64,000 nt of DNA from Austropuccinia psidii (Eukaryota > Basidiomycota > Pucciniomycetes > Pucciniales > Sphaerophragmiaceae), in NCBI GenBank assembly GCA_023105745.1, contig JALGQZ010000009.1, forward strand, positions 44,545,967-44,609,966, read 5' to 3'. Within the stretch, counting starts at the first letter, position 1. Each line of letters starts with the position of its first letter. A program made the translations under genes and the position numbers. Shown one piece after another: positions 54,771-64,000 of the stretch. The notes below the pieces were generated by a model. The model was not told the DNA's origin. It made no database searches and worked only from the letters and a program-made list of their open reading frames with translations.

Positions 54771-56795
54771 TGTAAGGTTTGACTATGAAACAATAAGTAA
54801 AAATTACTAATTTATTACTTATTGTACTCTGAATGTCCTTATAATTGAAATAAATAAGATTAAAATAATAATAATAATAAAGAAATATTATTATTATGGC
54901 GTAAAAATATTATATTATTAAATGAATATAATAATATAATTAATATTATATAAAATTATAATATTATAGATAATATATTAATATAAAATAATTAATATAT
55001 TATAAAGCTCTTTATTATTGTTACCAACAAATAATAAAGGCGTAAAAAATTGTTTTTTATAAATAAAAAACAATTAATAACAATAATATTACTAATATTA
55101 AAGTTATATATTAATATAAATACTATTTATATTAATTAAGAATTATTAAGAGTAATAATAAGAGAGAAATTATTATAATAAGATGAAATAAACTACTTTT
55201 AACACTTAAAATAATAATTTTGAGATATTTTACGCCAAAAGAATATAATACAACTTTTTTAAATTGTATTTACAATAAAAAATAAAGAAAATTACTAAAT
55301 TTCTTGATTTTACGTGGAAATGAGTTTATAGAGAGATTTATGACAAAAACAATTAAAGAATTGATTTAATCACGTAAAAATAGTGATTAATATTAAGATG
55401 GTCTTTGGTCTTTAATAATATAAGAGTTTTATATATAAAGAATAAAGAAATTACCTTTTATTTAATTGATTTAATGTTTTTGATGCGTCTGAGGGGTAAA
55501 TAGAGTAAAAAGAGCTCTATTTATAGTAAATACCTCCCTCCTAGAGTCCAACAGGCTTCTAGTAGACGTGTACTGATCATATCCACTGGAATTGATCAAT
55601 ATTTTAAGGTTTGAGGGTGATTACATCATGATCAAACCATATTACATCATTATTACACCATTATTTAGAGTTATCACTATAACTCTACGTTTGATGACAT
55701 CAGAGGCTTGGCAGAACCCCAAATTTCGTGGATTTTATTAGTTTTAATCATAAACTAATAGTATTCACCAATTTTATCACTCTTAAGACTGTTAAACTTA
55801 AATTAAGGTTACAGTATGTGATCATAACTGCTCAAATTAAGCTCAAACTTTGATCCTCAATACCTTTTAAGATTTACACGCTAAAGCAATTCAGAGAGTG
55901 GATTCTGATAGCCTGACATAACCTTATTATGCTGCCAAGAGCTTTTCATTACATCATCAAAACTCTAATTTTGATGATTTTTCTTGTAACTCATCTTTTC
56001 TGTCGAAATTCAACATTTTAAACTTCAAACCTTGATTTCAGGGGGTTATACCCTGAATTTAATAATAAAAATTACATCATTCTTCACGAATGAACTAGTA
56101 GAATCCAACTGTATACTTTTTTTTAAGTTTGGAGCACTTTCACAACAAAGTGGTCAACAGCTCTGTTGATTTTTATCAATATTTCATCATAGGTTTTAAC
56201 CTTGTTTATAATTTGTAAAGTAAAGTTCATATCTGTGTTCTTACAGTAATTACGTGGTAACTTTATTTTTGGTTCATCATTCTATCATGTATATTTTAGG
56301 AGATATTAGCTATGATCCTTGAATATATGCGTTGACCAAAAAAGTGCATATATTCAGGATAATTCTTTAAGTATTAACTTTGGGAATTAGCTTATTAATT
56401 GTTTTATGTGTGGATTTTCATGGGGAATCCACTGGTACAATTTATTTCACATGTTGTTTCATGAGTCCTTGAGATAAATAAGGTTTTATGGTTTTTATAA
56501 GGTATTTTACCTTATAATTCCTTAAATATTGACTTTACAGATATGCCATAAAAATGTTATATGTGTATTTTTCCATGGGGAATCCAATGGTTTAATTTAT
56601 TTTACATGTTGATTCATTGGTTTTTAAGTTAAACTAATTTTTGTACCAATTTATGGTATTTTTTGTATATTTAAGTAATTATATTCAAAGTATAATTATT
56701 CTAAGTAACTTTAATATAATTATATTAAAGGTATAATTATTCTTAATCTTTTTTGTGACCTTATTGGGTATGTGGTCATATCTCAAAGGCTCACA
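54771..56795 (-). mobile_element. Solo LTR of the element A family
   Basis: In reverse orientation it starts TGTAAGGTTTGACTATGAAA and ends CATATCTCAAAGGCTCACA, matching both LTRs of element A along its length with many differences. It is flanked by the 5-bp duplication GTACC (54766-54770 and 56796-56800). There is no internal region, so it is the product of LTR-LTR recombination. It interrupts gene G. Confidence 0.93.
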
Positions 56796-56800
56796 GTACC

Positions 56801-58302
56801 TTTGAAGCTGCAAAAGACACCCAGGATCAAGGTGATGACATGATCAATTTTGAATTGGAACATATTTATGATGAACCTCTGCATACTGAAAGCCCCCAAT
56901 ACTCAATGAAACAATTCATGATGAAACCCCTCCCACCACTCCTCAAAATATTCAAGCTTTTCAAGCAAGGGAGACAATTAAACATGATACAATGGGACAA
57001 GATATGACTGATATAATGCCTGACCCTGAGCCCAAAGTGTTATACTCCACTAATTTTCAAGGAATATTTTTATCCCGCATTGAAGAGTTTGGATGCATTT
57101 TGAATTATCATTCCAATATTACTCAAGAATCATGGAAAAGGGGGCTTGATAAGATCAATAATATTTACAAAAATCGATGGGACAAATTACCAACAAATGA
57201 TGCTGATACATTCCTGCCCGTTGTTATTAAGGTGATCAGTAACCAAGAGCTTAAAATGTTGGACTGGCTTGAGGAGCTTGAGATTGCAGGTGAGTTTTAT
57301 CTTTGTGCATGATGCATGATTATTGCCTGTTGAATTGTGATATAAATTGCAATATACAGGGTTAGATTTTTTTAAGCCAATAGAAACAGAAGCTTTTTTT
57401 AATAACAACATTTGGAATCTCAAATTGATGAAGGAATCAGCTAAAACTCCAGATAATCTGCCAAAATCTGAACGCTCCTTCTTTAAAATAGTTCAGAGCA
57501 TTCTTTACCCCTCCAATCCAATTAAACATTTTTGGGAAAATGTTATGTTTGAATCCATTAGTTTAGTCTCATACGATGTGATTGCACCCAAACCATATGT
57601 CGCACCAACATCAAATTCAACCGATCCTCTTGGACTCAAACGGGGAGTGGTTGAATACCTTGCCTCCTGCTTGAGTAAATCAAAGCAACGTGCAACACAA
57701 CTTAGTATTGAAGGTGGCAGGGCTGACAATGAGATATTGACAAAGCCGCACAAGAACCTGGAGGATCTAATGGATACAGTTATCCATTTGATGATTGCAT
57801 ACAACATGGTATGTGCACATACAAAGGTCGAAGTCAATGGAATTAAAGGCAAACTAACAAGCTTGAAAGAAAATGAGGCCATCAAAGATCTTTTGACATC
57901 TCACAAGAATCTTGGAATAAATTGAATTTGATCAGGTATATTAGTGGCTTTCTGTGCAGGGGGGTTTGTGGTTTTATGGTATGCTCAGATGACTGGAGAA
58001 CAAGCTCAGCTAAAGGGGCTTTATCACTCATTGAAATTTCCAAAAGAGTTTCAGAGGGTAAAAATCTAGTAGAGCTGGTGTGGCTACATACTAATAAGTA
58101 TATATGTAATTTACTGAATAAGAGTTTCTTCTCATCAGAGTCTTTTAACCCCACTGTACCTCTTAGATTTGAATTTACACAATTTTTGGTATTAGACTTT
58201 GGTGATGCCTGGGTGAAGAAGCAGGGTCTTGGTTCAAGTGATGAGGTCACATTGACTGTACCCAGATCAGCTAAACTTAAAACCAGAATTGACTCGTTTT
58301 AG
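56801..58302 (+). pseudogene. Gene G, 3' part with one intron
   Basis: After the LTR the frame reads FEAAKDTQDQGDDM. It shifts near 56908, then runs TMGQDMTDIMPDPEPKV, IFLSRIEEFGCILNYHSN and LPVVIKVISNQELKMLDWL. A good intron (GTGAGT at 57290, TACAG ending 57359, 70 nt, phase 1) joins LEIAG to LDFFKPIETEAFF. The ORF then goes to 57925 (SHKNLGIN). A further open piece (MVCSDDWRTSSAKGAL, then LVLDFGDAWVKKQG) ends at 58302 and may be another exon. No domain is recognised. The frameshifts argue for a pseudogene. Confidence 0.5.
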
Positions 58303-58373
58303 ATTAGCTTTGTACCAGATATATTGTAATTTAATTTTGCAAAGTCATTTATTAATTTATTAATTGTGAACAC

Positions 58374-58682
58374 CTATCCTACTACTTCCCAGATGCCACA
58401 GTATGAATACCAATAATAACTCCATACACCATTGAAAATACTCCTACAAGACGCAAACTGAGTCAGGAAGTTGTGCCCACGATTAGCACACGAAGGGGCA
58501 TCACAGGAATTGGGTTTCATCACTTCCTGCCAGCTCATAATAGGCCAAAGGGCACTGGTTCTTTCATAGAGGGCTAGGATGATGAGGGATCCGCAGCGCA
58601 GTGCATATTGCATTTGCATGTGCTTGCAATATTCCACACAGCTGAATTCGAACCTCATTGAATGGGAATATGAATATATCAA
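58374..58682 (-). CDS. Small Cys-rich ORF, unknown function
   Basis: 102 codons on the minus strand, MIYSYSHSMRFEFSCVEYCK, then LRCGSLIILALYERTSALWP, NSCDAPSCANRGHNFL and FASCRSIF, ending YCGIWEVVG. It has eight Cys and many aromatic residues. No signal peptide is obvious from this Met, so it may be a fragment whose start is further upstream. Composition is more protein-like than the neighbouring spurious frames. Could be part of a multi-copy family. Confidence 0.35.
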   Translation of the reverse strand: MIYSYSHSMRFEFSCVEYCKHMQMQYALRCGSLIILALYERTSALWPIMSWQEVMKPNSCDAPSCANRGHNFLTQFASCRSIFNGVWSYYWYSYCGIWEVVG

Positions 58683-58954
58683 ATTGAATAATTCAGTATC
58701 CGCTGCATTTTTCAGCTTCAGGTAATTGAGATCGCCAATTCGTACAAGTTAGATGTAATCTTTCATTTTTAGCCGCAATTAAAAAACATTCATTGACCAA
58801 AATCAAATTTAGTTGAAATTAATATTTCACACAACAGTCAGTAATCATTTGGTTTCATTTCATTTTCCAATGCAAGCATGCCATTCATGAAAAAGGGAAC
58901 TCGCGGGAAAGCGTCAGGGTGAAGAAGGAAAGTGTGAGTGGCTCACTTATTCTC

Positions 58955-59110
58955 AGCATATATATATATAGATATATATATGGGTTGGCATTCATGTGGC
59001 ACCCTAATTGGGCACCATGGAATAACATTGGCTTTAGTTGGTTTAGATCAAGCCAATGCCATGTGGGCTGCAACAGGGAAGTCAAGGATGTGTGCTGAAT
59101 AAGGCTCACT
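58955..59110 (+). repeat. (TA)n run and second copy of the SINE-like tail
   Basis: A TATATA run (58958-58982) is followed by about 90 bp (59005-59100) that match the 3' part of the SINE-like unit at 32645-32735. Shared words in order: TTGGGC, AACATTG, AGTTGGTTT, CATGTG, CAACAGG, AAGTCAA and GATGTGTG. The tRNA-related head is absent, so this is a truncated copy. Confidence 0.5.
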
Positions 59111-59229
59111 GGGCATTGGGCACCATTCTGGACTCAAAAGGCCTTAGGTTCAAATGGGAGGAAGCAGTATCTGATATCTTGTCTGCTTCAACACAAAGTG
59201 ATCCCTCACCTACTCGAGAATAGTGGGAC

Positions 59230-60239
59230 ATACCGAAAGACAATCAAGGCCAAAACCACCAAAAAGAATAAGTTTTTTCCTCCAATCAAACAACAGCACA
59301 AATATCAATGCCAGTATCAGCAAATATGACCCCAAGTGAAATTCAGAGGGTTGTGGATGTCAATCAGATCAAACACATTCACTTTGGCCACGTGGCAATT
59401 TTCTCTTCAACCAGTGTACTCATTGCCCTTGTCAAATTCAGACCCTTTAGAACAATGAGTGAAGTAGAGGTCAATCAATGGGATGAATTATTGAAATTCT
59501 TATTTTGTGAAAGAAAATTCACCAACCCAATTGCAACAAATGGGGCATTAATGAAGGGATTTATGTTTGCGATTGGGTGGCGCAAATGCAACACAAAAAA
59601 TGAACAATTTGGTCTTTATGGAAGTCTCGGGAAAATTGAAAACACAAAAGATGAATGGTGGAACCAAGGGGCAAATCTTAGCTTGGTTTTCTGCATTCTA
59701 GGTCAATCCTTAAAATATGTTGGGGATAAGTTATTTCAAAAGATTCAAACTTGCTACAAGTCATTGGGGGTTCCGTCCTTTGATCAAGTTAACTATGAAG
59801 CTGATATCTCCACAAATCAGGGTGAATTTGAGTTTTCTTCCGCACTCACTTTCACCATTAACGGATTCAAAAACTCAGCTCATCTTGATAAGGATGCATT
59901 GTTGTATGCTTTGGGATGGTGGTTTCAAGCTGATAAGTGCACCATCCAAATTCAAAGAGATGCATCAAAGCGGTGTACAGGGGGAAAATTGATTTTCCCA
60001 AATGAGCATTTTTGGATTGAGCTATCCAATTGTCATGGGCTCATTCAGGTAGTGTGGGCCAGTAGTACATTTGTTCAGTATACTGATTCAGCACAATAAT
60101 AGTGGGTATGTCTGCCCAATGCTCAAGGAGGTTGGCAAAAACAATGTGCTGGAAAAGCAACCGCTATTATGAGATTGGCAAGGGAGCAGGCCATCACATG
60201 AGGGATGGTAATACAATCTCATCCCAATTAGAAGAATGA
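59230..60239 (+). pseudogene. TET/JBP-like 2OG-Fe(II) oxygenase pseudogene
   Basis: The ORF from 59308 (MPVSANMTPSEIQRVVD) has 263 codons, with HIHFGHVAIFSSTS, FLFCERKFTNPIATNG and FMFAIGWRKCNTKNEQFGLY. A candidate HxD iron motif (NSAHLDKDALLYALGWW) is followed by WIELSNCHGLIQVVWASSTF. Upstream codons (KKNKFFPPIK near 59250) look like the same protein. Coding continues in a shifted frame after 60095: MSAQCSRRLAKTMCWKSN, then YYEIGKGAGHHMRDG, ending at 60239. A frame change around 60095-60105 and two stops break it. Family assignment rests on recalled similarity to fungal TET/JBP-type proteins that modify methylcytosine and travel with DNA transposons. The predicted distal His position appears to be Gln (FVQYTDSAQ). 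Confidence 0.55.
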
Positions 60240-60431
60240 GGGAGTGTGGATGCAGCTGGGAGTTAGAGGGTGATTTGTGAATAAAGGTGTGATAATGCGC
60301 AGGACAGTATACACCTGGTTTTGATGGTTTGGAATTGGGGTTATATGGTGGATCACATAAAAACAAGGTGAAATTGCTCATGTACAGTGACATGCCACCG
60401 TAAGCCTATCCTGGTTCCTTGGTTTTGTCTA

Positions 60432-60897
60432 GGATCCTGATGTGTCACATGAAAATCCTTACACATGTCCAGGATCCCAACGCTTCACATGCAAAACCTT
60501 GTGCTGGGGCAGCCTTCCAACAATGCCAACAATTCCCTATGCCTGTTCAGGCTCCTGACGCTTCACACGCAAAATCCTTACGCTTGTACAGGTTCCCAAC
60601 AATTCAAATAATTTCCTATGCCAGGCAGCCTCCCAAAAGCTCAAACACTTCCTTATGAGGGTGCAGGCTCCCAACGCTTCACACGCAAAATCCTTACGCT
60701 TGGGCAGGTTCCCAACAGTTCAAACAATTGCTTACACCAGGGCAGGCTTCCAACAATTCACATGAAAATCCTTACGCTTGTACAGTTTCCCAAAGCTTCA
60801 CATGCACATCCTTACGCTTGAACAGGTTCCCAACAGTTCAGACCATTCCTTACACCTGGGAAGCCTCCCAACAATTCTAAACATTCCTTACACGACT
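60432..60897. repeat. Degenerate minisatellite, about 12 units of 38-41 bp
   Basis: Units begin TTCCCAAC or TCCCAACG, contain TTCACACGCAAAATCCTTAC or a variant, and end GCTTGTACAGG or CAGGGCAGGC. Units alternate between a CTTCACACGC type and an AGTTCAAACAATT type, suggesting a higher-order dimer. The word TCCTTACGCTT also recurs in the other minisatellite at 52690-53345. Confidence 0.75.
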
Positions 60898-60936
60898 AAG
60901 ATTAATAGCATGTGATCATAGGAAAGGCAATGCCTC

Positions 60937-61140
60937 ATGAATCTGGAGTGGATTGCTCACATGTGGGGAACCCCCGAATTTTTACAGTTAAGATCTGAGA
61001 TGGTTGTAATCCACGGAAGAAGAAAATATAGGAGGGGTAATGATGACTATTGGCACATTTTTGGCAAAAGAGGTTCTCACAAACAAATACTGACTCAAAG
61101 ATTTGGTGGGGCACTTACAAAAATTATTCTCACACAATAG
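60937..61140 (+). CDS. Small ORF, unknown
   Basis: 67 codons, MNLEWIAHMWGTPEFLQLRS, then EMVVIHGRRKYRRGNDDYWH and SHKQILTQRFGGALTKII. Basic and protein-like in composition. It follows the minisatellite directly and has no partner gene. Could be a fragment of a repeat family. Low confidence. Confidence 0.25.
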   Translation: MNLEWIAHMWGTPEFLQLRSEMVVIHGRRKYRRGNDDYWHIFGKRGSHKQILTQRFGGALTKIILTQ

Positions 61141-61228
61141 GATATTTGAACCATTGAGGAAAATATAATTTCATGTGAACAAAGAATGTAATATAACTTG
61201 AAAATAACAATCATTGAATACAAATAAT

Positions 61229-62505
61229 TTATTCACAAGATAAAAAGAGGAGAGAATGTGATTTTTTATATTTATTGAGGTATTTTGAGACTATCGCAGT
61301 GATGTCCTCCTTTGGATAAGCCTCCACTGCCTGGCCAAGGAGGGAGTTTAGTTCCTCCCAGAATTTCTGGTTCATCTCATTTTGATGAGTTGCATCCACG
61401 AAGGGAATCATGTGGAGCAATCGGCAATGCTCCAACAAGATTCGGTTGATTGATTCATGGACAATGGCTTGTGGAATCATTAGTGTTTGTCACAGGTCAG
61501 TGAATTCCTGGCAATCTTCATTGTGGGAATGTGGGGAGCTTGGCCTTGGGGGGGACGAGGCAGTTGGGTTCTCGGGGGCAATGGGAAAGATCTCCAGGGT
61601 AGGAGTGGATGGAAAGGGAACACAAGGGGGGGATCTGACAGGCATAGAATCAATGATGATTATGGAGTGGGATGGTCAAAGGAAAGGTGAGGAAGAGTTG
61701 GTAAGAGTAAAAAAAGTAAGGTTGGGACTTACCAAAAGGTTCCTCTGGATTGTTTTGGAGCCACCCCAGGTTCCGGCTCACAAGTTGGAACGTCCTCATG
61801 TGGCTTGAAGGATGGACTAGGGCCAGGAATAGGTGGCTCATTGGTTTGGGAGGGTTCTACAACAGGAGGAAGAGTCAGTTCACTTGAGTTTAAAGTGGAA
61901 ATTAAATGAAACTTTGGCTGCTTACCGCAGAATAACTGCTACAGCCATTGGGTGCCACTGGGGCCTGGGGTTTGCTCGCAAGGCAAACTAGGAATGGGAG
62001 AGTCTTGTCGTGGGGGATTTGGTTGGTTTTGTTCTATGTATAATGGAAAAAAGTCATTATGATTGCATGAAGAGAAAGAAAATTTACTTTGGTGTTTGAA
62101 TCCCATGGGTGACAAGACATGGTGACCATTGGCTCAAGCTCGAATTTCCTCTCGGCATTGCCATCCTTCATTGGCCAGATAATCACTCCACTATGGTCAA
62201 AGAGTGAAGTGACCATCAGATGGTGGCCTAGGAGGGGGGATGGAAATATCAGTACTTGAGGGGACAGGGCTGATTGTCTGTAATTGTTCCCCTATACCTG
62301 TTTGGGGTCCTGGCATCCATTCCTGCTCGGGAATGCTTTCATCATCTTTGAAAACAAAGGAGTCCTCACAAGGGTGTCTTGGTTTGGAACTCCTCTGTTT
62401 GCGTGGTCGGAATGGTCAGAAAATGAACAAGCATTTCTTGTGTGCTTGTTGGAAAGCATCACAAGCGTTAGTCATTGTCAAGGAGCAGATGCAGGGGATA
62501 CCCAT
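61229..62505 (-). pseudogene. Gene H: decayed multi-exon gene with N-terminal CDAxxxAHKKC motif
   Basis: Minus strand. Exon 1 (62505 or 62475 to 62088) has MTNACDAFQQAHKKC, then a TGA, KPRHPCEDSFVFKDDES and PPPRPPSDG. Good introns follow: GTAAAT at 62087 to ATAG at 62034, and GTAAGC at 61925 to GTAG at 61857. The middle exons are Pro-rich (PNPPRQDSPIPSL, then NEPPIPGPSPSFKPH) with a TAG. A further donor lies at 61732. The last part has RSPPCVPFPSTPTLEIF, a TGA, then MIPQAIVHESINRILLEH and SLLGQAVEAYPKEDITAIVS, ending at TAA 61229. At least three in-frame stops make it inactive. I recall similar genes in many copies in rust genomes. The CDAC-like start suggests a zinc-cluster ancestor, but that is unproven. 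Confidence 0.55.
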
Positions 62506-62509
62506 TTAG

Positions 62510-63000
62510 TGCATAAAGTGCACAACATCTAAAAACAAAACAATTCAGGTTAGTAACTAAATAGAAAGGAAACAATCAAGAAAAAAATGAAGACATAAAA
62601 TGAATTCTAAATTTAAAACTGAATTGAAATATGGACACTCTAGCCAGAAGGTCTTAAAAGTCTGGAAGAAAGTCATGAAGAACAATTAGGGTTAATATTG
62701 GAACATAATATCAACAAAAATTTTAAATGAAGGAGATGCAAAAGGTGGATAGAAGGGGGGTTCTGGATGTATAAGCGGGAAAAACAGACAGCAAAAAGGA
62801 AGGGGAGTGAGGTTAGTGGAGTGCAATAGAAAATAGTGGAAAGGCAGGAAGACAAAGGGGAATAGGCACAAGAATGAGAAGAGCAGGTGATCTGGGACAA
62901 AGTGGAGGGGGTGTTGGGCAAAGATTGTCTTTTATACCATGGTGAAGCTGAGACAATCGCAGCAGTCGCAGAACCCGCCAACGTCTCAGCTTCAAGCTGT
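62510..63000 (-). other. Upstream region of gene H
   Basis: On the minus strand this is C/T-rich with an open but low-complexity frame (62981-62673, with LCPTPPPLCPRSPA in another frame). It ends in a pyrimidine tract and TTTTTAG just before the first codons of gene H. The 3' splice-site look suggests a 5' untranslated exon and intron. No protein is claimed. Confidence 0.35.
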
Positions 63001-63016
63001 GTCAGGAAAATTGAAG

Positions 63017-63044
63017 CTCAGTTGCAGCATTGGCTGCAACTGAG
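63017..63044. repeat. Perfect 12-bp hairpin
   Basis: CTCAGTTGCAGC (63017-63028) and GCTGCAACTGAG (63033-63044) form a perfect stem around the 4-nt loop ATTG. It lies upstream of gene H on the minus strand. Several related GCAGC/GCTGC and CAGCTT/AAGCTG words lie within 60 bp. Role unknown. Confidence 0.7.
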
Positions 63045-64000
63045 AAGGGAAATTCCTATGTGAGGCAGAGGAACAAAGGGGTTCTGGCTCAGTATTGCCA
63101 TTGATTGAATTGTCAGACTCAGTCAAATCCCCTTTGTTGCATTAAATAGCCACTCGATTTCCCAGGAGGGCATTGTTGAATGTTCATGGTGGGTGCAATC
63201 CACAAATTCCCCATGCAGAAAAGCACATAGCACGTTTGGTCACAGGTGACTGCGGTGAGCATAACAGCCCTATGGCCAGGTGATAGTTTTTGAACAAAGG
63301 GTCAGGCGGCTGTATGACAAGTGAATAAAGAATCAGATTGGGCTGATCCATTGCTCAGGTCTGCTTTGGGGTCATAATTGAAATGCTCAGTGGCTGAAAA
63401 TTTGAATTGCACAGTTGTTGAGCTATTGATATAACAATATCAAATGCACCATGCTGAGCAATTGCTAGGTCATTTTTGTAAGCACACAATCTGAGCATTT
63501 GGCACAGAATTGGATGACATTTCAGCCAGGTGCAGAATATCACACGCTTTGGTGAAGTGCTCTGAGCTGAGCCTTCCGATGAACTATTGCAAAAAGATTT
63601 CTGACCATGGCTTTACCAAAACCTTCCACATAAAGCTTTTGACCGTGACATGCTCAGATTGCATGTGCAAACTGTGTGAATCACAATTATGAGCATGTGG
63701 CACATGAGCTATATGTATGCCAACAATTGGAAGGTGGATCATGATTGGTAATATGCATGCAGGCGGAAGTAGTATCACACCATCCTAATTTGTACAGCCA
63801 ACATTATAGTACATACACCTTTGTACATGTATTCTGTGGGGCAGAGGAAAAGCTGTACAAGAATGTAACATGCAATCACGCCAAGCAATCAAGTCAAATT
63901 TATCAAATTCATCCCTTTGATGCACCTTTTTGGAGAGCTCTGCCTAACTAGCGCACAGATGCTGGTGTAATCCAAGTTAATATAAGGGGTGCATAATGGA
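63045..64000. other. No gene seen; repeated CTGAGC/GCTCAG words
   Basis: Short frames occur on both strands but none has convincing composition or neighbours. CTGAGC or GCTCAG-like words recur (for example near 63355, 63385, 63450, 63490, 63560 and 63650). This suggests an old, diverged repeat. No RNA gene recognised. Confidence 0.4.

Noticed and set aside
60419..60821. ORFs of 79 and 67 codons
   Set aside because: Entirely within the minisatellite; the repeated peptide pattern is a by-product.

Overview
The window looks like a gene-poor, AT-rich stretch of a large fungal genome, built almost entirely from nested LTR retrotransposons. Several things point to a basidiomycete: Ty3/Gypsy polyproteins with C-terminal chromodomains, short GT-AG introns of about 54 to 88 nt, and decayed multi-copy genes. 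One of those is a TET/JBP-like 2OG-Fe(II) oxygenase and another a CDAxxxAHKKC-type gene. I associate these gene families, and the polyprotein style, with rust fungi (Pucciniales). That is recalled family knowledge and was not searched.

Layout. (1) 1-18139 is an old, broken minus-strand chromovirus (element E). It is cut in its integrase by a younger plus-strand element A (1368-11907, TSD GCTTC). (2) 18140-22522 is an AT-rich spacer without genes. (3) 22523-24890 is a plus-strand 5' fragment (F) of the E family, so E and F lie head to head. (4) 24888-26800 holds a direct repeat and a plus-strand pol remnant (D). (5) 26801-52392 is a very large minus-strand Gypsy element C. It carries an intact 1045-codon pol, a broken gag-protease, a duplicated unknown domain and an ORF on the opposite strand. 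Element B (33754-43837, TSD ATCAT) is nested inside C and its two 1831-bp LTRs are almost identical. (6) 52393-64000 is a graveyard of degenerate multi-copy genes. It contains gene G (split by an A-family solo LTR with TSD GTACC), a Cys-rich ORF, a TET/JBP-like oxygenase pseudogene, two degenerate minisatellites and gene H on the minus strand.

The most interesting signal is at the 5' end of elements A and B. Both carry an upstream exon and a short phase-1 intron whose 3' end contains the gag start codon. Splicing would remove that ATG and move the ribosome into a +1 frame ORF overlapping the gag N-terminus. The +1 frame is more conserved between the two elements than the gag frame. This suggests a splice-controlled choice between an accessory protein (here called ORF0) and Gag-Pol. 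Second is the antisense ORF in C, whose frame resumes exactly across the B insertion.

Relative order of events: E is older than A; D is older than C, which is older than B; gene G predates the solo LTR. No gene here is convincingly an intact host gene. No CRISPR, rRNA gene or intact tRNA was seen.
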